Below, in pieces: positions 8,364-15,498 of a stretch of 50,333 nucleotides of DNA; within the stretch, counting starts at the first letter, position 1; each line of letters opens with the position of its first letter. A program made the translations under genes and the position numbers. The notes beneath the pieces were generated by a model. The model did not search any database, was not told where the DNA came from, and saw only the letters and a list, made by a program, of their open reading frames with translations. Origin of the DNA: Oscillospiraceae bacterium (GTDB lineage: Bacteria; Bacillota; Clostridia; Oscillospirales; Oscillospiraceae); contig SVMC01000012.1 of the NCBI GenBank assembly GCA_015067585.1, positions 1 through 50,333 on the forward strand, read 5' to 3'.

Positions 8364-9034
8364 GCTGCATCCACCTCCAGATGGTAACCCAAACGCCTTG
8401 CCGCTTCAATGCGGACATTGGAGCCGATGCTGCGAAGCTTCTTTCTCAAAAAGCCCACATAGACCTCCACATGATTCTCCACCGCATTGGAATCCAGCCC
8501 CCACACCCGGGACAGGATCATTTCCTTGGAAAGATTCTGCGCTCCTGCCTGCAGCAAAAGCCGCATCACATCAAATTCCCGGGCAGAAAGGCGCACGGAT
8601 TTCTCCCCACAGATCAAAGTGGAGGACGCAAGATCCAACGCGGTATTGCCGTACTTCAGCACATCAACCTGCGCGCCCTGCCGGCGAAGCAGGGCATTGA
8701 TGCAGGCCAGCAGCTCCCGGGTGTCGAAAGGCTTGGTCAGATAATAGTCCGCGCCCGCGTTCAGACCCTCCACCCGGTCCATCAGACCGGATTTTGCTGT
8801 CAGCATCAAAATAGGAGTGGAGCAGCGCTTGGCCCGCACTTCCCGGGCAAGCTGATAGCCGTCCATTTTCGGCATCATGACATCTAAAATCAGCAGATCA
8901 TAAATGCCCAGCTTGGCGAATTCTGCACCCGTCTCTCCGTCATAGGCGGTCTCCACCTCAAAGCCTTTAGACTCCAGCAGCACCCGCAGGGACTCCGCCA
9001 GCAGCTTTTCATCTTCGATTACAAGTATTTTCAT
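8357..9034 (-). CDS. OmpR/PhoB-type response regulator
   Basis: Numbering from the ATG at 9034, the receiver domain has the acidic pair in VIEDEK, phospho-acceptor Asp51 (LILDVMMPKMDG), Thr79 (MLTAKSG) and Lys101 (YLTKPF). The C-terminal winged helix carries the usual RLSAREFDVMRLLL, VWGLDS, VEVYVGFLRKKL and RRLGYHL elements. It partners the kinase encoded just downstream. A GTG at 9043 would add three residues and sits 4 bases after AAAAGG. The ATG gives the usual MKILVIED start but has a poorly spaced Shine-Dalgarno, so the start is uncertain. The regulated genes may include the adjacent envelope cassette, but this is inference. Confidence 0.92.
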   Translation of the reverse strand: MKILVIEDEKLLAESLRVLLESKGFEVETAYDGETGAEFAKLGIYDLLILDVMMPKMDGYQLAREVRAKRCSTPILMLTAKSGLMDRVEGLNAGADYYLTKPFDTRELLACINALLRRQGAQVDVLKYGNTALDLASSTLICGEKSVRLSAREFDVMRLLLQAGAQNLSKEMILSRVWGLDSNAVENHVEVYVGFLRKKLRSIGSNVRIEAARRLGYHLEVDAAC

Positions 9035-9065
9035 GGGACTCACGCAACCTTTTATTTATGTTATT

Positions 9066-9093
9066 ATTATAATACATCTTCATTCTTAAACAA
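9066..9093 (-). promoter_or_regulatory. Promoter for the two-component operon
   Basis: Read on the minus strand, TTGTTT, a 16-base spacer and TATAAT lie about 30 bases before the response regulator start. Confidence 0.55.
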
Positions 9094-9199
9094 GACTGAA
9101 AATCATGCAATTTGTAACTTTTGCGTTCCCATTTGATTAAAGATCATTTAACAGATGCAGCCAGCCACATAAGAAACACTTAGCCTTCCACTTTTTGAC

Positions 9200-9895
9200 T
9201 TATTTTATCTCGTAGTCAACGGAGTTTATTACCAGACACCGATCATCCTTCCAATAGATCTCCATGTCCCGGAACTCGCCCCATTCGCCGAAGTAGACTC
9301 TTTGCGGCTTCTTTTCTATTGTAAAAAGGATGGCGTTGCATTTTTCTGCCTCATATACATCCACAAGGGTATCGCCGCCAAGGGCGCCCTGATCGCTGTC
9401 AATTACCTCTGCATAATATTTCCCATCGGGCGATTCCACGGTGGTTACCACCGTATTCTCACCAAAATTACCGACCACGATAGTAAAAAAACCGAAAAGG
9501 CCAACGGGAAGCGCCAGCAGGGCAGACAGCACCAAGGCTACAACCTTGAGGGCAAAGGGTTTTCCGTTCTCTATCGTCAGAATGAGGCAAAAGACCGCGG
9601 TAACAATGGCGCCGACTACAGCCACAACGCTCTTATCGGCAATGATATAAAATAACGCACTGAGTAAAGACATCGGCAGAAGGATTGCCATCAAAACAGC
9701 ATCCACGCTATGCTCGACGGACACTTCGCAGAAAAGGACAACAATCAAAGCCAGCAAAGCGGTGGCAGCGGAGAACACGAGCGCACTGTTCAGCCTAAAG
9801 CGATAGCCAAAACAAGCACACAGCGCAGTTCCAACCGGATACAGCGCCACCATCGCAAACAGCAGCCTGCATAAACACGGCGAGATTTTTTTCAT
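9200..9895 (-). CDS. Multi-helix membrane protein with C-terminal DUF5412-like domain
   Basis: The 231-residue protein has about five hydrophobic segments in residues 8-150. A C-terminal soluble part follows: TTVESPDGKYYAEVIDSDQG, GDTLVDVYE and a short acidic end. The pattern of ESPDGKYYAEV plus G-G-D-T is typical of DUF5412-like proteins of unknown function. It lies 15 bases downstream of the DUF4097 gene on the same strand, so it is probably the last gene of the PadR cassette. No enzyme motif is seen. Confidence 0.65.
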   Translation of the reverse strand: MKKISPCLCRLLFAMVALYPVGTALCACFGYRFRLNSALVFSAATALLALIVVLFCEVSVEHSVDAVLMAILLPMSLLSALFYIIADKSVVAVVGAIVTAVFCLILTIENGKPFALKVVALVLSALLALPVGLFGFFTIVVGNFGENTVVTTVESPDGKYYAEVIDSDQGALGGDTLVDVYEAEKCNAILFTIEKKPQRVYFGEWGEFRDMEIYWKDDRCLVINSVDYEIK

Positions 9896-9910
9896 TTGAC
9901 CTATTCCTCC

Positions 9911-10885
9911 TTACCCGGCATTCTGCGCTATCGTAATTCTTATATCTCCTGTATCGGTGATGATCTCGCATTTACCTCCGGTCACGGTTTTGGGAACATC
10001 GACTTTGCCTGTATCGGTCCGGGCAATAAATACCTTGTCGGTCAGCAGGCTGCCTGTCACATGGCCGGTATCCGTCTTTGCAGAGATCTCAGCGGCATCG
10101 CAATCCGCAAGCAGGATATCGCCTGTGGTCCGCTCCAGATCAAAGACTTCCGCAGCGACCACATTTCGCAGGATAAGATCTCCCGTGTTGCCGTCTGATC
10201 CGAGATTTTTGCAGCGGATATCGGTCAGAATCACCTTGCCGGTGGAGACCTGAACCACAATATCCTCCCGGCAATCCACATTGGAAACCGTGACTCTGCC
10301 TGTGGTGACAGAAAGGTCCAGCGCACCCGCGGCAATATTTTCCACAAGGATACTACCTGTGCTGGTCTTGATCCCTATGCGCTCCGAAGCGGAGGCATAG
10401 CTTGTCACATCACCTGTGCTTTGGGAAATATCCATGCTTTCAAAGGTGAATGCCTTCGGTAGTTCCACATCACCGGTGCCGGCTCTTACCATCAGGGTGC
10501 CGTATTCGCCCCGGGGAACGGTTACGGTTATTTTTGATCTGCCAAAACTAAAACCGATCCGCTCATGCCATTTTCTTGTATCCACAAACTCAATGACGAG
10601 CGTGCCATCCTTGACAAAAACGGAATGTTTCGCACTGTTCTCCTCATAACACACGACCGAATGCCCGGCGTTTTCCGAGGGAACAAACACAATGTCAGCG
10701 GTGTCGGTTACGATCGATATGTTATGGTAGTCTTCATCGACCTCATGCAGGTTGGTTTCATACCGGACTGTGGATAATTTCGTAAAATCCCATTTCAATG
10801 TCGTCATCACACCTCCAAAAATGATACAGCCTGCCAGAACAAGGACGGCCGCCATAGCAAGCCATAGAATGGTCGTCTTTCTCAT
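9911..10885 (-). CDS. DUF4097 family beta-strand repeat protein
   Basis: The start at 10885 follows GGGAGGAAAGGGA. This also produces a 4-base ATGA overlap with the DUF1700 gene. Residues 8-30 form a membrane helix with a possible lipobox (VLAGC). The rest is built of short beta repeats with recurring TGDV, TGRVTVSN, STGKVIL, TGDILLAD and DTGHVTG motifs, the hallmark of the DUF4097 adhesin-like solenoid. In Bacillota this domain is nearly always encoded with DUF1700 and PadR proteins, in cassettes linked to envelope stress. It probably sits on the outer face of the membrane. Confidence 0.88.
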   Translation of the reverse strand: MRKTTILWLAMAAVLVLAGCIIFGGVMTTLKWDFTKLSTVRYETNLHEVDEDYHNISIVTDTADIVFVPSENAGHSVVCYEENSAKHSVFVKDGTLVIEFVDTRKWHERIGFSFGRSKITVTVPRGEYGTLMVRAGTGDVELPKAFTFESMDISQSTGDVTSYASASERIGIKTSTGSILVENIAAGALDLSVTTGRVTVSNVDCREDIVVQVSTGKVILTDIRCKNLGSDGNTGDLILRNVVAAEVFDLERTTGDILLADCDAAEISAKTDTGHVTGSLLTDKVFIARTDTGKVDVPKTVTGGKCEIITDTGDIRITIAQNAG

Positions 10886-11484
10886 TCCCTTTCCTCCCTT
10901 CTCATAAAGCAGTTCCTGATCCATAATCCAAACTGTTTCGTAAGTGCTGCGGTTCCTTTTGTCACCACTTTACAGCCGAAAAAGGCAAAGATGGAAAGGC
11001 CCGCGCAGAAGATGCCAATACTGATCATGGCACCGCCCGTAAGACCGTTGCCCGCAAAAATAAATCCGACCCCCGCGATGATCCCCGCAAGGGAACAGCA
11101 AATCAGCGAAGCAAACACAGACCAGAGAGAAATGATTACAGCCCAAAACGAAATGTAAAGAGAAAGGACCACCGCAAAGGCAGCCGCCAGCAGCGGGAAC
11201 CAAAGGGGGAACCCAAGGAGCAGAAGCAGGATCTCCCACCCGCTCAGCCGCTTTTTCGGTTTGATCCGCTCCTTTACAAGCATTGTGAGGGGGACATCCG
11301 CAGCGATCTGTGCCACAATCTCATTCACAGAGCCTATCTCAGAAACAGCTTCCGCTTCCGAAAGACCCTCTTCCATCCGATCATCGATCATCTCACTGTA
11401 AAACAACAAACGCGCTGCAGCTTCTTCCTGCGGCAGACCGGACAATCCTTGGCGCAATTGTGCAAGAAACTCTTTTTTACTCAT
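10882..11484 (-). CDS. DUF1700 family membrane protein
   Basis: The 200-residue protein starts MSKKEFLAQLRQGLSGLP, the standard DUF1700 N-terminus. It continues with EEAAARLLFYSEMIDDRMEE and EAEAVSEIGSVNEIV, then three to four membrane helices. The start overlaps the padR stop by 8 bases, and the stop overlaps the DUF4097 start by 4. The N-terminal helical domain resembles cytoplasmic regulatory domains that hold partners at the membrane. Partnership with the DUF4097 protein is inferred from coupling. Confidence 0.88.
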   Translation of the reverse strand: MSKKEFLAQLRQGLSGLPQEEAAARLLFYSEMIDDRMEEGLSEAEAVSEIGSVNEIVAQIAADVPLTMLVKERIKPKKRLSGWEILLLLLGFPLWFPLLAAAFAVVLSLYISFWAVIISLWSVFASLICCSLAGIIAGVGFIFAGNGLTGGAMISIGIFCAGLSIFAFFGCKVVTKGTAALTKQFGLWIRNCFMRREERE

Positions 11485-11797
11485 TGCCGTGATCCTCCCT
11501 GATGACAAACTGATAGATAGACAGAATTTCCTTCCAATCTTCCATAAATTCCTCGATCCGCTTTCGTCCCCCATCGGTGATGCGGTAATATTTCCGAAGC
11601 CTGCCGCCATGCTCCGCAGTTCGCACCGTCAGCATATCCGCCATCTCCAACCGCTTCAAAATGGTATACAAGGTGGACTCGGAAAGGGCAATATAGGGCT
11701 TCATATCCTTCATAATCTTGTATCCGTAGGAATCCTCACTCCGGATGGCCGCCAATACGCAAACATCCAGCAGACCCCGTTTTAACTGAACATCCAT
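11477..11797 (-). CDS. PadR family transcriptional regulator
   Basis: This 106-residue winged-helix protein shows the PadR layout: QLKRGLLDVCVLAAI, SYGYKIMKDM, SESTLYTILKRLE and GRLRKYYRITDGGRKR. It then has a short C-terminal helix. The start at 11797 follows GGGAGGTATAGA. It is the first gene of a four-gene minus-strand cassette and probably represses its own promoter, as is usual for the family. PadR proteins of this short subfamily respond to envelope-active compounds or phenolics; the ligand here is unknown. Confidence 0.9.
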   Translation of the reverse strand: MDVQLKRGLLDVCVLAAIRSEDSYGYKIMKDMKPYIALSESTLYTILKRLEMADMLTVRTAEHGGRLRKYYRITDGGRKRIEEFMEDWKEILSIYQFVIREDHGNE

Positions 11798-11821
11798 TCT
11801 ATACCTCCCATCACGCAATAC

Positions 11822-11850
11822 ATCGTATCACGAAGCATTTGATTTGTCAA
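11822..11850 (-). promoter_or_regulatory. Promoter of the padR cassette
   Basis: On the minus strand TTGACA, a 17-base spacer and TACGAT lie 25 bases before the padR start. A likely PadR binding site would overlap here, but no clear dyad was identified. Confidence 0.65.
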
Positions 11851-11898
11851 CAGTTTACCTCAAAAACAAAGTTTTGCCATGTAGCTGTACAATATATA

Positions 11899-11927
11899 TT
11901 GACTTTGTGTTTTTGCGGTGCTATCAT
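11899..11927 (+). promoter_or_regulatory. Promoter of the ZTP riboswitch-MFS transcript
   Basis: TTGACT, a 17-base spacer and TATCAT predict transcription starting at about 11933, exactly where the aptamer P1 helix begins. It is divergent from the padR promoter 49 bases away. Confidence 0.75.
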
Positions 11928-11929
11928 AA

Positions 11930-12036
11930 GTTCAGCTATACAACTGACGGATTCAGTGGAATTGACCACGGGGAGTATAGCAGTAGAGCCGACCGTCTGG
12001 GCAAAAGATGCCCGGGCGTGCGGCGTTTTCTTTTTC
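11930..12036 (+). promoter_or_regulatory. ZTP (pfl) riboswitch with overlapping intrinsic terminator
   Basis: The RNA folds as a ZTP/ZMP aptamer. P1 pairs GCTATAC (11935-11941) with GTATAGC (11975-11981), enclosing the conserved AACTGACGG and a P2 of GTGG/CCAC. The second conserved block is GCCGACCGTCTGGGC (11988-12002). That same block can instead pair with GCCCGGGCGTGCGGC (12010-12024), with two mismatches and two G-U pairs, followed by GTTTTCTTTTTC. That is an intrinsic terminator competing with the aptamer. Ligand binding should hold the aptamer and let transcription continue (an ON switch), as is usual for this class. ZTP riboswitches normally govern purine, folate and one-carbon genes. 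The match to the known consensus was made from memory, not by a covariance model. Confidence 0.88.
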
Positions 12037-12071
12037 CGCCGATGCCGGGCAAACCGGAAAGGACTGGAACT

Positions 12072-13400
12072 ATGAAAACACGCAAAACAAACACCTTTGA
12101 TTGGCGCAGCAACAAATGGGTATGCGCCGCCATTCCCGCACTGCTCCTGCACTGCAGCATCGGCACGGTCTACTGCTGGTCCATCTTCAGTCAGGAGATC
12201 GCAGACTACATCGGCTTCTCCAAGGCTGCCACAGAATGGGCTTTCAGCTTTGCCATTTTCTTTCTGGGCATGTCAGCAGCCTTCCTTGGCAACATCGTGG
12301 AAAAAGACATCCACAAATCCTCATTGATCTCCACCATCACCTTCGCCATCGGCATGGCCGGTACCGGCTTCTTCATTTACTACGGCGGCCTGCACAAAGG
12401 CAGCGTCCTGGCGCTGGTCGGCATCTACATTTGCTATGGTTTCATCATGGGCATCGGTCTGGGCACCGGATATCTCTCCCCTGTCAAGACGCTGATGCTG
12501 TGGTTCAGTAAGCAGAAAGGCTTGGCCACCGGACTCGCCGTGGCCGGTTTCGGTGCTGCAAAGGCCATTGCCAGCCCCATCATGCAGGCTCTGCTTGAAA
12601 ATCTGGGTGAAGGCGGCATCTATCAGATGTTCTATATTCTTGCTGCCGTATATTTCGTCATGATGTTCCTGGGACATCTGCTGCTGAAAAAGCCCGCCGA
12701 CTGGCATGAGCTCCGGAAAAAAGAAAAGGGTCAGGGCATCATCGCCGTCATCAAGCAAAGACCCATCCGGAACTATGTGGGCATCTGGCTCATGTTCTAT
12801 ATCAATATCACCTGCGGTCTTGCGCTGCTGTCTCAGGAAAAGGCCATCGTAAAGTGCATTGGGCTGGCTTCCGCCGTGGCTCTGGTATCCACCCTGTCCG
12901 CCATTTTCAATGCAGGCGGTCGACTGTTCTTCTCCGGCATCGGCGATCACATGAAGGATCGAAACACGGTTTATAAGCTGATTTTCATTCTCTCCCTCGC
13001 CTTCAGCATTCTGGTGATCGTTACCGGTGGCATCGCAAACGGCGCAGAAAGCACGCTGTCCGCAGTGCTGGTTCTGATCCTCATCATGGTGGTCAATGCC
13101 GGCTATGGCGGCGGCTTTGCCAATGTTCCCCCGCTGCTCTCCGATCACTACGGAATGGGCAGCATCAGCACCCTCCACGGCATTACCCTTTCCGCATGGG
13201 CCTTTGCAGGTCTCAGCGGCAATCAGCTCGCCACCTGGATCGTGAACCACTTCGGTCAGATGGTAGAAATCGACGGAAATATGGTAAATCCCGCCGGTTA
13301 TCAGGTCGTCCTGTATGTGACTGCCGCCCTTTACCTGGTGGCCCTGCTGCTGAGCGTGGTATTTGTGCGGCCTGTTTCTACTCAGAAAAAAGAGAATTAA
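12072..13400 (+). CDS. OFA-type MFS transporter (oxalate/formate antiporter family)
   Basis: This 442-residue protein has about 12 membrane helices. Family features are PALLLHCSIGTVYCWSIFS in helix 1, GIGLGTGYLSPVKTLMLWF, KGLATGLAVAGFGAAKA, IFNAGGRLFFSGIGD in the central loop, and NAGYGGGFANVPPLLSDHYG. These fit the oxalate:formate antiporter (OFA) family, which carries small monocarboxylates such as oxalate, formate or lactate. The start follows AAAGGACTGGAACT. A longer frame reaching back to 11844 would run through the riboswitch and was rejected. Control by a ZTP riboswitch suggests it handles formate or another one-carbon metabolite needed when ZMP builds up (inference). A large hairpin follows the stop. 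Confidence 0.9.
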   Translation: MKTRKTNTFDWRSNKWVCAAIPALLLHCSIGTVYCWSIFSQEIADYIGFSKAATEWAFSFAIFFLGMSAAFLGNIVEKDIHKSSLISTITFAIGMAGTGFFIYYGGLHKGSVLALVGIYICYGFIMGIGLGTGYLSPVKTLMLWFSKQKGLATGLAVAGFGAAKAIASPIMQALLENLGEGGIYQMFYILAAVYFVMMFLGHLLLKKPADWHELRKKEKGQGIIAVIKQRPIRNYVGIWLMFYINITCGLALLSQEKAIVKCIGLASAVALVSTLSAIFNAGGRLFFSGIGDHMKDRNTVYKLIFILSLAFSILVIVTGGIANGAESTLSAVLVLILIMVVNAGYGGGFANVPPLLSDHYGMGSISTLHGITLSAWAFAGLSGNQLATWIVNHFGQMVEIDGNMVNPAGYQVVLYVTAALYLVALLLSVVFVRPVSTQKKEN

Positions 13401-13421
13401 CAGTCCTATACATGATTTTAA

Positions 13422-13538
13422 AAAAACCTCTTTTGCCCTACGGTGATATAGTCCCCTTAGAGTAGACACTCGAAATAACAAAAATTTCGAGACTACTTTA
13501 AGGGGACTATATCAGTCCGACAGACAAAAGAGGTTTTT
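13422..13538. repeat. 117-bp nested palindrome, probable bidirectional terminator with an inserted inner palindrome
   Basis: The outer arms AAAAACCTCTTTTG (13422-13435) and CAAAAGAGGTTTTT (13525-13538) form a classical terminator stem with U tracts on both strands. It serves the MFS gene from the left and tRNA-Arg from the right. Inside lies a second, longer inverted repeat. GATATAGTCCCCTTA (13445-13459) pairs with 13499-13513, and inner arms ending CTCGAAAT and ATTTCGAG surround a 7-base loop. A terminator does not need this inner part. It looks like a small mobile palindrome (MITE-like), but no target duplication was found. Confidence 0.75.
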
Positions 13539-13541
13539 GCA

Positions 13542-13618
13542 TGGCACCCCCGGCGAGACTCGAACTCACTACCTTACGCTTAGGAGGCGTACGCTCTATC
13601 CAGGTGAGCTACGGAGGC
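13542..13618 (-). tRNA. tRNA-Arg (anticodon CCT)
   Basis: The minus strand folds as a 77-nt tRNA. The acceptor GCCTCCG pairs with CGGGGGT (two G-U pairs), discriminator G and an encoded CCA follow. The anticodon stem TACGC/GCGTA holds loop CTCCTAA with anticodon CCT, which reads AGG. The T loop is TTCGAGT. Confidence 0.95.
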
Positions 13619-13635
13619 ATATCATTTACGGCATT

Positions 13636-13664
13636 ATTCTATACAACTGCATTCGGTTTGTCAA
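13636..13664 (-). promoter_or_regulatory. Promoter of tRNA-Arg
   Basis: On the minus strand TTGACA, a 17-base spacer and TAGAAT lie 18 bases upstream of the mature tRNA 5' end. Confidence 0.8.
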
Positions 13665-13737
13665 CCTCGGAGAATTGGATCGGCATTTTTTCGTCTCCCG
13701 GTGCATAAAATGATGACATTGGGAAAGGAGGCCGACC

Positions 13738-13827
13738 ATGCGGATTGAGATTGCAATTCAACCTTCTCCGGAGGATATCGATGACCTGATCTTCGCCGGA
13801 GAAGAGAGCTATATCAGCTCACGGTAG
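13738..13827 (+). CDS. Possible 29-residue small protein
   Basis: An ATG is preceded by GGGAAAGGAGGCCGACC, a near-perfect ribosome binding site with 7-base spacing. The frame runs 29 codons to TAG and the peptide is acidic (PSPEDIDDLIFAGEESY). Immediately after it, GGCGG/CCGCC forms a short hairpin without a clear U tract. The peptide has no signal or membrane segment. It may be a genuine small protein, or the remnant N-terminus of a larger lost gene; the P-E-D-I-D-D-L pattern resembles acetyltransferase N-termini. The remaining intergenic DNA up to prfB at 13957 shows no other gene. Confidence 0.4.
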   Translation: MRIEIAIQPSPEDIDDLIFAGEESYISSR

Positions 13828-13956
13828 GGGCGGCGGGTCAACCGCCTCCCTTCTTCCCGGAAAATCTCTTGTTTTTGGCATTTTGTACTTTACAGACGGG
13901 GAATTTTTATATATACTATCTAAGAAAAATCAGGAAAACAGGAATGTGATACCGCT

Positions 13957-15081
13957 ATGATCCAATTTGAAGAATATAAGAGCAAGCTGAATAACCTCAA
14001 GCCCGCACTGATTACCCTGCGGGAATCTCTCAACATTGAGGCCGCGCTCAATGAGCTGGAGCGCCTCCACGCCATGCAGGAAGCCCCCGGCTTCTGGGAT
14101 GACCCCGCCAAATCCCAGACCATTGTGAAAAAGACCCATGCCCTGGAAAACAAGGTTTCCAAATATGAAAAGATGTGCGCCCAGTGGGATGACCTCATGA
14201 CCATCATCGAAATGGCGTTAGAGGAAGGCGACGATTCCATGCTGGACGAGCTGACCGAAGGCTATGCCTCTTTGGAGCACGAGATGGAAGTGTCCCGTCT
14301 GGAGACCCTGCTCACCGGCGACTATGACAGCAACAATGCCATCGTCTCCTTCCAGGCCGGTGCCGGCGGCACCGAGGCTCAGGACTGGACCCAGATGCTC
14401 TACCGTATGTACACCCGCTGGGTGGAAGCCCACGGCCTGTCCTACAAGATCCTGGACTACCTTGACGGCGACGAAGCCGGCATTAAGTCCGCCAGCATCC
14501 TTGTGGAAGGCGAAAATGCCTACGGCTTCCTGAAGAGTGAAAACGGCGTGCACCGTCTCGTCCGTGTGTCCCCCTTCGATGCCAATGCCCGCCGCCAGAC
14601 CTCCTTCTCCGCCGTGGAAGTCATTCCCGAAATCGCTGATGATTCCAACGATGTGGAAATCCGTCAGGAAGACATCGAAATGCAGGTCTTCCGCTCCTCC
14701 GGCGCCGGTGGTCAGCACATCAACAAGACTTCCTCCGCCGTCCGTCTGATCCATAAGCCCACCGGCATCGTGGTGGCCTGTCAGACCCAGCGCGACCAGT
14801 TCCAGAACAAGGAGACCTGTATGCGTATGCTGCGCTCCAAGTTAGTGGAGATCAAGGAGCGCGAGCATCTGGAAAAGATCTCTGACATCAAGGGCACCCA
14901 GCAGAAGATCGAATGGGGCAGCCAGATCCGCAACTACGTCTTCATGCCTTACACCCTTGCCAAGGACACCCGCACCGGCTATGAAATGACCAACATCAAT
15001 GCCGTTATGGACGGCGATCTGGACGGTTTCATCAACGCCTACCTGACCTGCGCCGCCACCGGCACCTGGGTCACAAAATAA
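13957..15081 (+). CDS. prfB: Peptide chain release factor 2
   Basis: RF2 reads UAA and UGA stop codons and triggers peptide release. The 374-residue protein has the RF2 tripeptide SPF (RVSPFDANARRQTSF) and the catalytic GGQ loop (SSGAGGQHINKTSSAVRL). It also has the expected LDYLDGDEAGIKSAS and EWGSQIRNYVF blocks. In many bacteria prfB contains an in-frame UGA near codon 25 that needs a +1 frameshift. Here the corresponding region (LITLRESLNIEAAL) is one continuous frame, so RF2 autoregulation by frameshifting is absent. The Shine-Dalgarno before the ATG is weak (AGGAAAACAGGAATG, spaced long). Confidence 0.96.
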   Translation: MIQFEEYKSKLNNLKPALITLRESLNIEAALNELERLHAMQEAPGFWDDPAKSQTIVKKTHALENKVSKYEKMCAQWDDLMTIIEMALEEGDDSMLDELTEGYASLEHEMEVSRLETLLTGDYDSNNAIVSFQAGAGGTEAQDWTQMLYRMYTRWVEAHGLSYKILDYLDGDEAGIKSASILVEGENAYGFLKSENGVHRLVRVSPFDANARRQTSFSAVEVIPEIADDSNDVEIRQEDIEMQVFRSSGAGGQHINKTSSAVRLIHKPTGIVVACQTQRDQFQNKETCMRMLRSKLVEIKEREHLEKISDIKGTQQKIEWGSQIRNYVFMPYTLAKDTRTGYEMTNINAVMDGDLDGFINAYLTCAATGTWVTK

Positions 15082-15105
15082 TTGCGAAATTGCCCGAAAA
15101 AACAC

Positions 15106-15134
15106 TTGCACTAAGGGTAAAGTTGTGCTATTAT
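15106..15134 (+). promoter_or_regulatory. Promoter for secG
   Basis: TTGCAC, a 17-base spacer and TATTAT lie about 80 bases upstream of the secG start. The leader contains a small CCGGC/GCCGG stem. Confidence 0.55.
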
Positions 15135-15213
15135 AATTAACGCTGTTTTGAATTTCATCCGGCTTCGGTTTGCAAGTATTTGCCGGAAGAACGGTTAATT
15201 TTGGAGGTTTATC

Positions 15214-15450
15214 ATGGAAGTTCTGAGAATCATTTGCACTGTTGTTATGCTGCTTGCTGCAGTCGCCCTGATCGCGATCGTTCTGTTCCAGTCCGGCAAG
15301 TCTGCGGGTCTGTCCGGTGCCATTGCCGGCAACTCCGACTCCTTCATGAGCAAGAACAAGAACCGCGCCTGGGATGCCCGTCTGGCTTCCAGCACCAAGT
15401 GGGTTGCTGCTGTTTGGCTGCTGAGCACCTTTGCTCTGAGCCTGCTCTAA
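15214..15450 (+). CDS. secG: Preprotein translocase subunit SecG
   Basis: SecG is the small accessory subunit of the SecYEG channel. The 78-residue protein has two membrane helices (about 5-25 and 60-76). The family's conserved loop is VLFQSGKSAGLSGAIAG, followed by a charged stretch of SKNKNRAWDARLAS. The length is standard. The start follows TTGGAGG. It is monocistronic, between its own promoter and a strong terminator. Confidence 0.93.
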   Translation: MEVLRIICTVVMLLAAVALIAIVLFQSGKSAGLSGAIAGNSDSFMSKNKNRAWDARLASSTKWVAAVWLLSTFALSLL

Positions 15451-15463
15451 GATTCATATTCCA

Positions 15464-15497
15464 CCGCCTGTCCACCCGGACAGGCGGATTTTCTTTG
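15464..15497 (+). terminator. Terminator after secG
   Basis: CCGCCTGTCC pairs perfectly with GGACAGGCGG around an ACCC loop, then ATTTTCTTTG. It lies between the convergent secG and spoIID genes. Confidence 0.9.
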
Positions 15498-15498
15498 T

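Noticed and set aside
11844-12071. N-terminal extension of the MFS transporter
   Set aside because: The extension would be translated from the promoter and riboswitch region. The ATG at 12072 has its own ribosome site and starts the normal family N-terminus.
13957-14050. Programmed frameshift site in prfB
   Set aside because: No in-frame stop occurs near codon 25; the frame is open throughout.
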